Source: Flagellimonas allohymeniacidonis (GTDB taxonomy: Bacteria > Bacteroidota > Bacteroidia > Flavobacteriales > Flavobacteriaceae). From it: a stretch of 64,000 nt of DNA. Shown here one piece after another: positions 1-9,429 of this stretch (position 1 is the stretch's first letter; every line of letters starts with the position of its first letter). The translations under genes were made by a program, and so were the position numbers. The notes under the pieces are model-generated. The model did no database searches. It was not told where the DNA came from and worked only from the letters and a program-made list of their open reading frames with translations. The stretch is from the NCBI RefSeq assembly GCF_004296335.1, contig NZ_SGIU01000001.1, positions 124,001 to 188,000 on the forward strand, written 5' to 3'.

Positions 1-936
1 TCCTCGACCCGTAATGAGGATTTCTTGGAACACCTTTTCGTGGGAACAAACCATCAGTATATGTTGTTCTTCACCCAAAAAGGAAAATGTTTCTGGATGC
101 GGGTCTATGAAATTCCCGAGGGCAGTAGAACATCCAAAGGAAGGGCCATCCAGAATCTTATCAACATTGCACAGGATGACAAGGTTAAAGCCTTTATATG
201 TACCCGTGATCTTAAGGATGAGGATTATGTGAACAACCATTATGTAATCATGGCAACCAAAAAGGGCACGGTGAAGAAGACCTCTTTGGAACAGTATTCC
301 CGACCTAGACAAAATGGAATCAACGCCATCAATATACGAGAGGAGGATGAGCTGCTCGAGGCCAAGTTGACCACTGGAACAAGTCAAATATTACTTGGGC
401 TAAAATCGGGTAAGGCGATACGATTTGAAGAGAGTAAGACCCGTCCTATGGGTAGAAATGCCTCAGGGGTACGAGGAATTACCCTAGCCAGTGAGGAAGA
501 TGAGGTTATCGGTATGGTTTCGGTCCATAACTTTGAGGACGATATTCTGGTGGTCTCAGAGAATGGTTATGGTAAACGAAGTACAATTGATGATTATCGA
601 ATTACAAACCGAGGAGGGAAAGGAGTTAAGACCATTTCCATAACTGATAAGACCGGTGGATTAGTGGCGATAAAGAACGTTTCTGATTCTGATGATTTGA
701 TGATTATCAATAAATCGGGAATTGCCATTCGAATGAGCGTCGAGGATTTGAGAGTTATGGGAAGAGCTACCCAAGGCGTAAAGGTCATTAACCTAAAAGG
801 AAATGATTCTATTGCTGCGGTGGCCAAAGTCATGAAAGACGAAGATGCTGTGGATGAGACAGATATCAGGAATATTGAGGTGAACGGTGAAGATGGTACG
901 GATTTTGAATCCCCTGAGGGTGAAACAAAAGAATAA
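1..936 (+). CDS. gyrA: DNA gyrase subunit A, C-terminal part (partial)
   Basis: This is the C-terminal DNA-wrapping beta-pinwheel of DNA gyrase subunit A, the ATP-dependent type II topoisomerase that introduces negative supercoils. The reading frame is open from the first base, so the gene begins outside the window. The visible part starts at TRNEDFLEHLFVGTNHQYM, which in this family lies just after the GyrA box, and continues through repeated blade motifs such as KGRAIQNLI, SGVRGITLA, GGKGVKTI and TQGVKVINL. The last roughly 45 residues are acidic (DEDAVDETD onward), as is common for gyrase A tails. A TTG at 25 could be read as a start but is internal to the conserved domain. A TPR gene follows 30 bp downstream on the same strand. 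The call is secure. ParC is the alternative, but the complete pinwheel and acidic tail favour GyrA. Confidence 0.95.
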   Translation, partial: SSTRNEDFLEHLFVGTNHQYMLFFTQKGKCFWMRVYEIPEGSRTSKGRAIQNLINIAQDDKVKAFICTRDLKDEDYVNNHYVIMATKKGTVKKTSLEQYSRPRQNGINAINIREEDELLEAKLTTGTSQILLGLKSGKAIRFEESKTRPMGRNASGVRGITLASEEDEVIGMVSVHNFEDDILVVSENGYGKRSTIDDYRITNRGGKGVKTISITDKTGGLVAIKNVSDSDDLMIINKSGIAIRMSVEDLRVMGRATQGVKVINLKGNDSIAAVAKVMKDEDAVDETDIRNIEVNGEDGTDFESPEGETKE

Positions 937-966
937 TCAGTAAACACTAATATTAATTGCACTACA

Positions 967-2229
967 ATGAAGACTAAAGTTTTATTATTAATCGCTATAG
1001 GAATATCCGCAATTGGATTTTCCCAGAAGAGTGAAATCAAGGCGGCAGAAAAGGCGCTGAAGAGTGGGGATGCCGCTTCTGCGAAGGCAGCTTTGGATGG
1101 AGCCGCTTCGTTAATTGATGGCGCCGATGCAAGAACCCAGGCGCAGTATTATGCGGTAAGCGGAAACGTTTATTATGATATGGCCAAAAAGGGAGATACC
1201 GAGGCATTTCAACCTGCAATTGACGCTTACAATAAAGTAATAGCTATTGAAGAAGCCGGTGGTAAGGAAAAATATACTACGGTGGCAGCCCAACAACTAT
1301 CACAAATGACAGCCGACTTGGTAAATGCGGCTGTAGAGGATAACAATAACAAGAAGTTTGATGATGCAGCTGAAAAGTTGTATTTAGGCTACAAGTTAAG
1401 TCCAAAAGATACGATTTATCTCTACTACGCGGCAAGCAGCGCTGTAAACGGTCAGAACTACGACAAGGCCTTGGAGTACTACCACGAACTGAAAGATATA
1501 GGTTACGATGGGAGCGGTGTAAAATACAGCGCCGTTAATATAAGCAGTGGTGAAGTAGAGGAAATGGACAAGAATACCCGCGACCTTTATGTAAAGGCAG
1601 GTACACATAACGATCCTAAAGAAGAAAGAACACCGTCCAAAAAGCCGGAGGTGGTTAAAAACATTGCCTTAATTTATCAACAACTTGGTCAAAACGACAA
1701 GGCACTTGCAGCCTATGCAGATGCCCGTGCGGTAGATCCAGATGACGTTAATTTGGTACTTGGCGAGGCCAATTTACATTATGCGATAGGGGATAAGGAT
1801 AAGTTCAAGGAATTGATGTCCATTGCTTCTAACATGGCTCCTGATAACCCAGATTTATTGTATAACATTGGTGTTATCAATATGGAGCAAGGGAATATGG
1901 AAGATGCCAGGGCAGCTTATAGAAAAGCTTTGGAGGTCGACCCCGGTTATATCAATGCGCTGCTGAACCTATCTACCACTTATGTGAATGAAGGTAACGG
2001 ACTTATTGACGAGATGAACAGTTTGGGTAATTCTCGAGCTGATATTGCACGATATGATGAGTTGAAGCGGAAAAAGGATGACCTGTTCGTAGAGGGTGCG
2101 AAGGTATTGGAGAAAGCTCTTGAGAGCAACCCCGACAATCAAAGTGTTCTTACCCAATTGAAGAATATTTATGGAGCACTGGGTGACAACGAAAATTTCA
2201 TGAGAGTTAAAAAGCTATTGGAACAATAG
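967..2229 (+). CDS. Secreted tetratricopeptide-repeat protein
   Basis: This 420-residue protein begins with a signal peptide (MKTKVLLLIAIGISAIGFSQ) and is probably exported to the periplasm. The remainder is a run of alpha-helical TPR units, clearest at residues about 225-340 (IALIYQQLGQNDKALAAYADA, then LLYNIGVINMEQGNMEDARAAYRKAL followed by a similar YINALLNLSTTY unit). TPR solenoids mediate protein-protein contacts, so an assembly or scaffolding role is likely, but the partner cannot be read from the sequence. It lies 30 bp after gyrA and may be co-transcribed with it. It ends at a strong hairpin terminator shared with the convergent NlpC/P60 gene. Confidence 0.85.
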   Translation: MKTKVLLLIAIGISAIGFSQKSEIKAAEKALKSGDAASAKAALDGAASLIDGADARTQAQYYAVSGNVYYDMAKKGDTEAFQPAIDAYNKVIAIEEAGGKEKYTTVAAQQLSQMTADLVNAAVEDNNNKKFDDAAEKLYLGYKLSPKDTIYLYYAASSAVNGQNYDKALEYYHELKDIGYDGSGVKYSAVNISSGEVEEMDKNTRDLYVKAGTHNDPKEERTPSKKPEVVKNIALIYQQLGQNDKALAAYADARAVDPDDVNLVLGEANLHYAIGDKDKFKELMSIASNMAPDNPDLLYNIGVINMEQGNMEDARAAYRKALEVDPGYINALLNLSTTYVNEGNGLIDEMNSLGNSRADIARYDELKRKKDDLFVEGAKVLEKALESNPDNQSVLTQLKNIYGALGDNENFMRVKKLLEQ

Positions 2230-2246
2230 AAAAGATTCAGCCAATG

Positions 2247-2276
2247 AAAAAAGCCCCGGTTCACCGGGGCTTTTTT
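2247..2276. terminator. Bidirectional Rho-independent terminator
   Basis: A perfect stem (AAAAAGCCCCGG paired with CCGGGGCTTTTT around a TTCA loop) sits between the TPR gene and the convergent NlpC/P60 gene. It has a T run in both directions and touches the stop codon of the minus-strand gene, so it probably ends transcription from both sides. Confidence 0.9.
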
Positions 2277-3028
2277 TATATGACCTTTTTTATAACCCTA
2301 AGTTGATGCGAGTACAATTTGTTGTCCGTGTTAAAAATTCCGGTGTGGTCCAGACGATCAATTCGAACCTCCCCAAAACAATGGATGATATAATTATCTT
2401 CTAAAATGATGCCCACATGATTGATGATTCCTTCGCTATTGTCGAAAAAAGCTAAATCTCCGGGCTCACTTTCCTCAATAAAACTTAAAGCCTCGCCCTG
2501 CTTGGCCTGTTCTTCGGCTTCTCTTTTTAATTGATAGCCATTAATACGATAAACTTGTTGAACGAATCCCGAGCTATCGATACCAAAAGGGGTTCTACCT
2601 CCTCTTAAGTATGGTGCCTTTAAATAAAGCAGGGCAACATCCACCAATTTGGATTTTGGTAGTATACCCTCCATTGCGTTCCCCTCAAAGGTATGTTCCA
2701 AGCTTTTGGTGCTTGTGACCACAGAACCCAAAAGAACCGGCATTAGCATATGATTGTTTATGCAGATATGCGAAATAATTTCAGAGGCATATTTTAAGTT
2801 TTGGGCTCCATCAAGTGCTTCAAATTCTTTTTCGGGGATTTTGAGAATCTGAATATTGCGCACCCATCCTTCATAGCCATCATAGCTCAGTCGAATTCTG
2901 CTCCACTTCTTCCTACCTTCCAAAATCTTGAAATGCTCCCCATATAAAACCTGAGAACTCATTTCACTAGCATCATCGGGTGCTATTCTAAGAGCAACAA
3001 CGTTTTGCGGACAAACTCCGTATTGCAT
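2276..3028 (-). CDS. NlpC/P60 (C40) family protein with Ser in place of catalytic Cys
   Basis: This 250-residue protein has an N-terminal bacterial SH3-type domain (about residues 1-65, ending in GYEGWVRN), a linker, and a C-terminal NlpC/P60 fold (about 125-250) of the kind that cuts peptidoglycan stem peptides. The family normally reads GxDCSGF at the nucleophile, but here it reads PFGIDSSGFVQ, with AGC (Ser152) at 2573-2575. The preceding YLWGG of relatives is YLRGG. The partner histidines in INHVGIIL and IIHCFG are present. No signal peptide is evident. The protein may be a non-catalytic or weak peptidoglycan-binding member. The gene is convergent with the TPR gene and 21 bp downstream of the thiolase gene, so it may be co-transcribed with thiolase. 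Confidence 0.85.
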   Translation of the reverse strand: MQYGVCPQNVVALRIAPDDASEMSSQVLYGEHFKILEGRKKWSRIRLSYDGYEGWVRNIQILKIPEKEFEALDGAQNLKYASEIISHICINNHMLMPVLLGSVVTSTKSLEHTFEGNAMEGILPKSKLVDVALLYLKAPYLRGGRTPFGIDSSGFVQQVYRINGYQLKREAEEQAKQGEALSFIEESEPGDLAFFDNSEGIINHVGIILEDNYIIHCFGEVRIDRLDHTGIFNTDNKLYSHQLRVIKKVI

Positions 3029-3049
3029 GAATTAAGGAGGCTTTTGAGG

Positions 3050-4225
3050 TTAGTGTCTTTCCAAGACAATTGCAGATGCTCCGCCACCACCGTTGCAAAT
3101 GGCAGCTGCTCCCAATTTGGCTTTGTTTTGTATTAGGACATTCAATAATGTGATGGTAATTCGTGCTCCCGAACATCCTAAAGGATGGCCTAACGATACA
3201 GCACCCCCATTTACATTTACATTGTTGTCTGATAGCTCCAATAGCTTCATATTGGCCAAGCCCACAACTGAAAACGCTTCATTAAATTCAAAAAAATCAA
3301 TATCGCCAATTGCAACACCCGCTCGGTCCAAAGCTTTTGGCAGGGCTTTGGCGGGGGCCGTTGTGAACCATTTGGGTTCATGTGCCGCATCCGCGTATCC
3401 TTTTATGGTCGCCAAAGGAGTTAACTGAAGTTCCTTGGCTTTTTCTTCGCTCATCAACACAACTGCAGCAGCACCGTCGTTTATGGTGGAGGCGTTGGCA
3501 GCTGTTACTGTTCCCTCTTTAGTAAAGGCCGGTCGCAAAGCAGGAATTTTATCCATCTTCACGTTTTTATACTCCTCATCTTCGGAGACTACAATTGGCT
3601 CGCCCCTGCGCTGAGGGACTTCAACAGGTACCACTTCATCCGCGAATTTACCTTCGGCCCAAGCTTTTGCCGATCTCTCATAGGACTGGATGGCAAAGGT
3701 ATCTTGCTCCTCCCTTGAAAAATTGTATTTATCTGCACAGGCATCTGCACAAACACCCATGGCATTTTGGTCATAAACATCCACCAGACCATCTTTTTGC
3801 ATTCCATCTTCCATGGAGGCTGGGCCAAATTTCAATCCTCGTCGCATGTAGGCATAATGGGGAATCAAACTCATGTTTTCCATACCTCCGGCAACCACAA
3901 TGGAATTTTCACCCAGTGCGATGGATTGTGCGCCCTGCATAATGGCCTTCATTCCTGAGGCGCAAACTTTGTTCACAGTGGTGCACGGAACCGTATCGGG
4001 TATTCCAGCATAAATGGCCGCCTGACGTGCAGGAGCTTGTCCAGTACCAGCTTGAACCACATTGCCCATCAATACCTCTTCTACCATTTCTGGCTTTAAT
4101 CCAATTTTTGAAAGAGCGCCTTTAATGGCAATCGACCCAAGTTTAGGGGCAGGAATTGTTGATAAAGCACCCATAAAACTTCCTATCGGAGTTCTGACTG
4201 CAGCTACAATTACGACTTTGTTCAT
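3050..4225 (-). CDS. Acetyl-CoA C-acyltransferase (thiolase)
   Basis: This 391-residue cytosolic thiolase catalyses the reversible joining or thiolytic cleavage of acyl-CoA and acetyl-CoA. The signature residues are present: nucleophile Cys88 in VNKVCASGMKA, NEAFSVV, His347 in GHPLGCSGAR, and the second Cys377 in CNGGGGASA. An upstream in-frame ATG at 4267 would add 14 residues (MHLNLVICSVKYQT) unlike any thiolase, so the ATG at 4225 (MNKVVIVAAVRTPIGSF) is chosen. Length and motifs match biosynthetic-type acetoacetyl-CoA thiolases, but substrate chain length cannot be read directly. It is divergent from the HD phosphohydrolase gene. Confidence 0.93.
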   Translation of the reverse strand: MNKVVIVAAVRTPIGSFMGALSTIPAPKLGSIAIKGALSKIGLKPEMVEEVLMGNVVQAGTGQAPARQAAIYAGIPDTVPCTTVNKVCASGMKAIMQGAQSIALGENSIVVAGGMENMSLIPHYAYMRRGLKFGPASMEDGMQKDGLVDVYDQNAMGVCADACADKYNFSREEQDTFAIQSYERSAKAWAEGKFADEVVPVEVPQRRGEPIVVSEDEEYKNVKMDKIPALRPAFTKEGTVTAANASTINDGAAAVVLMSEEKAKELQLTPLATIKGYADAAHEPKWFTTAPAKALPKALDRAGVAIGDIDFFEFNEAFSVVGLANMKLLELSDNNVNVNGGAVSLGHPLGCSGARITITLLNVLIQNKAKLGAAAICNGGGGASAIVLERH

Positions 4226-4335
4226 AGTTTGATATTTAACGCTGCAAATTACTAAATTTAAATGCAAAGCCCTGCACTGAAACTCTTCATACCTTCTTAT
4301 TTATATTTTCTATTTTTGGCTTTTACCACTTCACG

Positions 4336-6372
4336 ATGGGGAACACTTTGGATAATGTTTATAAATACCAATCACTAGCATACAAGTATTTTCTGTATCT
4401 CGCTTCCGTAGTACTGATTGTGTTCTTTTTTCCAAAAGGAGGCAAGTTCAAATATGAATTTCAAAAAGGGAAACCTTGGCAATATGAAAACCTTTACGCC
4501 CCAATAGACTTTTCTTTAAAAAAAACGGCGGAAGAACTGGAGGAGGAGCGAAAATCCATAGAGGACAACAAGACCAATTTTTATAGTTATGATGCCACAG
4601 TTCCTGCGGAGATAAAGCAATCCATTGAAGCGGAGCTCTCTCAAATTTTTGGGCAAAGAGAAATCGGTAGATCTACCCAAAACAGAATTAGAAATTCGGC
4701 TCTAGGTGCAATAGACAGTATTTACGCTTTTGGCATATTTCAGGAATCTCCCAGCTCTGATGCTATTTTTTTGGTAAAGAACAATGAAGCTCTGACCTTG
4801 GGCTCCAATAGCTACACCAATCTCAGCGATGCCAAGCAAAAGACTCGGGCTTTGTTGAATTCAACCAATTTTCAAAGGGATATTCCTTTGGCCAGCATAC
4901 TGACACGGCTTTTGGAGCCCAATGTTTTTTATGACAAAGCTCTCACCGATAAAGCTTTGGCCGATGAATTGTCCAGAATTTCATTGACTAGGGGTGAGGT
5001 TTCAGAAGGCACACAGATCATAGCCAAAGGGGAAGTTGTGGAGGGGGACAATCACAAAATGCTATTTTCCCTTAAGGAAGAGTACGAATCTGAGCTCTGG
5101 AGAGGGGACAATTACTTTTACATTCTTTTGGGATATACCATTTTGGTGGCTTTGGTACTGATGATGCTCTTTTTGTTTATCAAGCGCTATCGCCCTGAAA
5201 TTTTTAAGAACAACAACAAGCTCACCTTTATCTTCTTCAATATTTTATTAATGGTTTTGGCAACAACCTTAATGGTCAAAAACCAGGAGAGCTATGTATA
5301 TGTGGTCCCACTTTGTATCCTTCCACTTATTCTTAAAAACTTTTTTGATGCGCGACTTGGTTTATTTGTCCACGTGCTTACCGTTCTTATTTTGGGCTTT
5401 GTCGTACCCAACAGTTTTGAATATATTTTTCTTCAGATTATCGCTGGAATCGTGACTATTTTAACAGCTTCGGAATTATATAAAAGGGCCAATCTTTTTA
5501 TTTCCGTAGGGCAGATTACACTTATCTACATCCTTGGGTATTTTGCCTTTCATATCATCCACGAAGGTAATTTGGAAAGTATTGAGTGGATTCTCTTCGG
5601 AATTTTTGTATTGAACGGACTTTTGACCTTGTTTGCACAACCGCTGATTTACATCTACGAGAAAATCTTTGGATTGATTTCCGACGTGTCGCTTCTGGAA
5701 CTATCAGATACCAACTCAAAGCTCTTAAAAGAGCTATCCAATAAAGCACCGGGAACTTTTCATCATTCTTTGCAGGTAGCAAATTTGGCGGAAGCGGCCG
5801 CCAATGAGATAGGTGCCAATGCCATGTTGGTTCGTGTTGGGGCGCTGTATCACGATATCGGTAAAATGAACAACCCCGCATACTTTACTGAAAATCAAAC
5901 AACCAATATTAATCCACATGACGATTTGCCACCGAAGGAAAGTGCAAAAATCATCATTGACCACGTAATTGAAGGCATAGAAACTGCAAGGAAAAACAAG
6001 CTTCCCGACCGCGTTATAGACTTTATTAGAACCCATCATGGGACGACATTAGTCTTTTACTTTTTCAAAAAACAACAAGAACTTGAGGCATCGGTAAATG
6101 AAGAAGATTTTCGATATCCAGGTCCGATACCGTTTTCAAAAGAAACAGCAATATTGATGATGTCCGATGCGGTAGAGGCGGCATCAAAAAGCCTTAAGAA
6201 TCCAACGTATCAATTGATTGATGGTTTTGTGGAGAAAATTGTGGAAGGGCAAATGCAGGCCAATCAGTTTGTAAATGCCAACATTACACTGAAAGAGATT
6301 GAAATTGTAAAAAAGGTGCTCAAGCGCAAACTCACCAATATTTACCACCTTAGGGTGGAATACCCCGAGTAG
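4336..6372 (+). CDS. PgpH-like 7TM-HD phosphohydrolase (likely c-di-AMP phosphodiesterase)
   Basis: This 678-residue membrane protein has the 7TMR-HDED layout: an N-terminal membrane anchor (about 18-36), an extracytoplasmic region, a cluster of hydrophobic segments (about 258-450), and a cytoplasmic HD domain. The metal-binding signature is visible as FHHSLQVANLAEAAA near residue 476, HDIGK at about 506-510, and a later RTHHGTTLV. Homologues such as Listeria PgpH hydrolyse cyclic di-AMP, which makes this a likely regulator of that second messenger. A TATTTTTG sequence at 4311-4318 resembles the Bacteroidota -7 promoter element just before the gene, though a good -33 element is not seen. Family assignment is strong; the exact substrate is inferred from homologues. 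Confidence 0.88.
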   Translation: MGNTLDNVYKYQSLAYKYFLYLASVVLIVFFFPKGGKFKYEFQKGKPWQYENLYAPIDFSLKKTAEELEEERKSIEDNKTNFYSYDATVPAEIKQSIEAELSQIFGQREIGRSTQNRIRNSALGAIDSIYAFGIFQESPSSDAIFLVKNNEALTLGSNSYTNLSDAKQKTRALLNSTNFQRDIPLASILTRLLEPNVFYDKALTDKALADELSRISLTRGEVSEGTQIIAKGEVVEGDNHKMLFSLKEEYESELWRGDNYFYILLGYTILVALVLMMLFLFIKRYRPEIFKNNNKLTFIFFNILLMVLATTLMVKNQESYVYVVPLCILPLILKNFFDARLGLFVHVLTVLILGFVVPNSFEYIFLQIIAGIVTILTASELYKRANLFISVGQITLIYILGYFAFHIIHEGNLESIEWILFGIFVLNGLLTLFAQPLIYIYEKIFGLISDVSLLELSDTNSKLLKELSNKAPGTFHHSLQVANLAEAAANEIGANAMLVRVGALYHDIGKMNNPAYFTENQTTNINPHDDLPPKESAKIIIDHVIEGIETARKNKLPDRVIDFIRTHHGTTLVFYFFKKQQELEASVNEEDFRYPGPIPFSKETAILMMSDAVEAASKSLKNPTYQLIDGFVEKIVEGQMQANQFVNANITLKEIEIVKKVLKRKLTNIYHLRVEYPE

Positions 6373-6497
6373 CAGCAAATCCCTATGGCTACCACTTTAT
6401 TTTCATGTTAATAAAACTACAAACTCTTTGTGGTTTTGCGCTGTGACTACTATCTTTTAAAGAAAATTCAACCGATAATTCTCGAAAAATCAGTGCT

Positions 6498-8852
6498 ATG
6501 AAAAAGACATCTCCTTTTCTTTCGAACGCTATCTTGTTATCTTTTTTACTTCTGTGCACAACTATGATGGCCCAAAAGCATGGCCCAAATTCTGAAGAAG
6601 ATTTTGGGAACGACTTTAATTTCCAGCAAACAGCGCTTGACTCGTTATTGCTATGGCAAGAACAGGTGGTTCTCCATACGAACAAGGAGTTGGTATTGCC
6701 CAAGGATTTTATCTTTTTTAAGGCCTATGTGCTAACGGGCCCAAAGCATGTGAGGGTTAGTAGCAGTGCTGTCCTAAAGGTTGAACTATTGGACGCCAAG
6801 GGGAACTTGGTAAAAAGCCAGTATCATAAAATTGAGGAAGGCACCAGCAATGGCTCATTTGAAATTCCAAAAAAATTAAGGGAAGGAGACTACTACTTTA
6901 GAGCCTACACGCGATGGATGCTGAACTATGGCCCAGACTATTTTGCTACAAAAAAAGTAAGGATTGGTTCACTCCGTGATCAGGTCAAAACTACATTGAT
7001 TGTTGATGAAAAGGCCCTTATTTTTCCTGAAGGAGGGAATTTGGTTTCTGGACTGAACAATAGAGTTGCGGTTAAATTAGATGATTTTGATCACCGGGAT
7101 TTGCCTGTGGTCAATTCCAATAATGAGGAGGTAGCTTTTGTAAAGCACTATGGAAATGGTCTTGGCACTTTTTTGATCAAGCCAAAAAAGGGTGAGCAAT
7201 ATGCAATCAAAATCAGCGAAAATCAAAAGATTCCACTACCGGAGTTACAGGATATGGGATATACCATTCAAATGAACAATTTGAATAGCGAAAGTCTATT
7301 GGTTAGAATAGAAGCTTCTTCCGAATTGAAAGGTGAGTCATTGGTTCTTAAAGGCAAAGCTGGAGGTGTAAGCTATTTTGAAAAGAATGTTGACTTTAAT
7401 GATCGCAATGTACTTGAAATCACTATTCCAAAGGAAAATATTCCAAAAGGGATAGGCTATTTGCAATTGGAGGATGAGTTTGGACAAATTTGGGCAAAAC
7501 GACCCTTGTACCATGAAGGTAAAGAGCTTCAAATTCGATTGGAAGGCACTTCACAGGAGGGAGAAAAAAGTATTTTGGAGGTGAAAGTGACCGATACAGA
7601 AGGTAATCCGGTGCTAACAGAACTTTCAGTTGCTTTGGGAGCCCAGAGGAGAATCGACAAGGGCAACAAGGGAATCTCGTCATCGGGGATGAGCCTTCGA
7701 AACCAGAGGTATCTTAACGATTTATTGGTGCTCACCGGGCAGTCTTCTAAACTTTTTGTTGGAAATGTGACCAATGAACTGCCCTCAGAGATTCGCTATG
7801 ATTTTCAAAATGGGTTGGATTTTTATGGACAAGCCTACGATTTGGACAAATCCTTGTTGATGAATTCAAAAATTCAGGTATTGATTTTGACGGAGGATGA
7901 GGCTATTGCCCAAGAAGTAGAGACCAACTCAGAGGGATTGTTTAAATTATCTGGACTCTCAATTGATGGAGAGGTAAAAATAGTGTTCAGAACCGTTGGG
8001 GAGGAAAGCAAAACAAAATTGGTTCAGGTGATTCCCTTTGAGTATGAAACTCCTCCCTTGTTCAAATCCAACCGGGAAAATGTTATCACCAGGGTTGACA
8101 ACCGAAAGGCCAAGCAATCGAATCAAAGAAAGAAAGCGGTTGATTTCTTGTCGGGAGATAAAACAGAAGATGAACTCATAGCTTTAGATGGGGTTACTTT
8201 GATTGAGAAAAAGGGATATCAAAAGTTAACACCTTCCATATACAACCTCGAACCCAGCAGGGTGATGTTTCAAGATTATGAAAAACCCAAAACCATTCCA
8301 CAACTCTTTTTGGGAATAGCTGGGGTTTATGTTACCGGTCTTGGGGATTTGAATCCAGAAGTAACCTTGTTACAGGCTGCCGGGGTAGGACCCGTACTTT
8401 GGGTTTTGGATGGTATGCCTTTGATTCAGCCGACATCATTGGTAGATATCATTAATCTGGTGAATTATCGCGATGTGGAAAGAATTGAAATTTTTTATGG
8501 GGCCAAGGCAGCCATTTATGGAACCCGGGCGGCCGGTGGAGCAATAATCATATACACGCGAAATGGATCAGATGAGAACCATATCGCACGAAAGTTGGCT
8601 CAACTGAGCTATGAAGGGTATCATAATTCCATGGATTTTGAAGCGTATGAGCAAACTGTTCCCAAGAAAATTCTCAAAGCAGAAGGTATTCCTACAACAG
8701 TTTACTGGAATCCTGTGTTAAAGACGGATGAAAATGGTAAGGCCTTCATTCAATTTGATACCCCTAAGGACATTGATACCTATTATCTTGATGTGCGGGG
8801 TATAACCGAGGACGGAAAAAGGGGAGCAGTGAAAACGGTTTGGTCCTTCTGA
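6498..8852 (+). CDS. Large secreted protein with TonB-plug-like C-terminal domain
   Basis: This 784-residue protein starts with a signal peptide (MKKTSPFLSNAILLSFLLLCTTMMAQ). The N-terminal half contains beta-rich segments resembling MG2/macroglobulin-like repeats (HTNKELVLPKDFIFFKAYV, REGDYYFRAYTRWML). A plug-type segment follows at about 600-700 (PVLWVLDGMPL, VERIEIFYGAKAAIYGTRAAGGAIII), like the plug of TonB-dependent receptors. The C-terminus (TVYWNPVL..DENGKAFIQFDTP) resembles macroglobulin-type domains. There is no 22-strand barrel, so it is not itself a receptor. Bacteroidota genomes often carry such proteins, but their role is unknown. It stands alone, with tRNA genes downstream. Confidence 0.75.
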   Translation: MKKTSPFLSNAILLSFLLLCTTMMAQKHGPNSEEDFGNDFNFQQTALDSLLLWQEQVVLHTNKELVLPKDFIFFKAYVLTGPKHVRVSSSAVLKVELLDAKGNLVKSQYHKIEEGTSNGSFEIPKKLREGDYYFRAYTRWMLNYGPDYFATKKVRIGSLRDQVKTTLIVDEKALIFPEGGNLVSGLNNRVAVKLDDFDHRDLPVVNSNNEEVAFVKHYGNGLGTFLIKPKKGEQYAIKISENQKIPLPELQDMGYTIQMNNLNSESLLVRIEASSELKGESLVLKGKAGGVSYFEKNVDFNDRNVLEITIPKENIPKGIGYLQLEDEFGQIWAKRPLYHEGKELQIRLEGTSQEGEKSILEVKVTDTEGNPVLTELSVALGAQRRIDKGNKGISSSGMSLRNQRYLNDLLVLTGQSSKLFVGNVTNELPSEIRYDFQNGLDFYGQAYDLDKSLLMNSKIQVLILTEDEAIAQEVETNSEGLFKLSGLSIDGEVKIVFRTVGEESKTKLVQVIPFEYETPPLFKSNRENVITRVDNRKAKQSNQRKKAVDFLSGDKTEDELIALDGVTLIEKKGYQKLTPSIYNLEPSRVMFQDYEKPKTIPQLFLGIAGVYVTGLGDLNPEVTLLQAAGVGPVLWVLDGMPLIQPTSLVDIINLVNYRDVERIEIFYGAKAAIYGTRAAGGAIIIYTRNGSDENHIARKLAQLSYEGYHNSMDFEAYEQTVPKKILKAEGIPTTVYWNPVLKTDENGKAFIQFDTPKDIDTYYLDVRGITEDGKRGAVKTVWSF

Positions 8853-8968
8853 AAACCTGTAAATCATAATTGACAATCTACTATTAGTCCATTTGGTTTA
8901 GGGCTAGGGCCATACGCTCTTTGGATTTTTTTTACGATATGAGACCGCGCAAATAAATCAAAAAATAG

Positions 8969-8999
8969 TTGCGATCTTACGAATGAAAAGGTACATTTG
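8969..8999 (+). promoter_or_regulatory. Bacteroidota-type promoter for the tRNA genes
   Basis: TTG at 8969-8971 and TACATTTG at 8992-8999 are separated by 20 bases. This matches the Bacteroidota sigma-A pattern of a -33 TTTG/TTG and a -7 TAnnTTTG. It lies about 38 bp before tRNA-Ser, with no protein gene start nearby, so it most likely drives the tRNA-Ser/tRNA-Pro unit. Confidence 0.6.
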
Positions 9000-9037
9000 C
9001 ATCCGCATTTTCAGAATGTAAGTTCTTAAGATTGTTA

Positions 9038-9121
9038 GGAGAGGTGCCGGAGTGGTAACGGAGCAGATTGCTAATCTGTCGGCGGGTAACTGTCGCCTGG
9101 GTTCGAGTCCCAGTCTCTCCG
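9038..9121 (+). tRNA. tRNA-Ser (anticodon GCT)
   Basis: An 84-nt cloverleaf. The acceptor stem GGAGAGG pairs with TCTCTCC, the T-arm is CTGGG-TTCGAGT-CCCAG, and the anticodon loop TTGCTAA gives GCT, which reads AGC and AGT serine codons. The long variable arm (GGCGGGTAACTGTCGCC) is typical of serine tRNAs. CCA is not encoded. Confidence 0.96.
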
Positions 9122-9137
9122 CTTTTTTTCTCTTTTT

Positions 9138-9215
9138 CGGGGTGTAGCGTAGCCCGGTTATCGCGCCTGCTTTGGGAGCAGGAGGTCGCAGGTTCGAATC
9201 CTGCCACCCCGACCA
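9138..9215 (+). tRNA. tRNA-Pro (anticodon TGG)
   Basis: The acceptor stem CGGGGTG pairs with CACCCCG, and the T-arm is GCAGG-TTCGAAT-CCTGC. The anticodon stem CCTGC/GCAGG encloses loop TTTGGGA, giving anticodon TGG. An A discriminator followed by CCA is present in the DNA (9213-9215). A frameshifted integrase lies downstream, so this tRNA gene is a plausible integration site, although no second copy of its 3' end was seen in the window. Confidence 0.96.
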
Positions 9216-9220
9216 AATTT

Positions 9221-9262
9221 ATAAACCCTTGATAATCAATTATTTATCAAGGGTTTATTTTT
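9221..9262 (+). terminator. Terminator of the tRNA unit
   Basis: A perfect 15-bp stem, ATAAACCCTTGATAA (9221-9235) pairing with TTATCAAGGGTTTAT (9244-9258) around an 8-base loop, is followed directly by a T run. It begins a few bases after the tRNA-Pro CCA. Confidence 0.88.
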
Positions 9263-9429
9263 TAGTTTCATCGCAAAAAAGATTCCATTTGGCACTATTT
9301 AACACCATTTGGCGCTAAATCCAAGTTTGGAGGTGTCCAAATCGGGAGTCCTTTCAGGGCACTTATTTTTGGTGTATATTGTGTAGAAATTTAAGCAGCT
9401 ATTTGGCTTTCGTCTGTAAAACAAAATAT

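Noticed and set aside
9285..9316. CCATTTGGC direct repeats (9285 and 9305) as integrase binding sites
   Set aside because: Only two short copies in AT-rich DNA; not enough to claim a recombination site.
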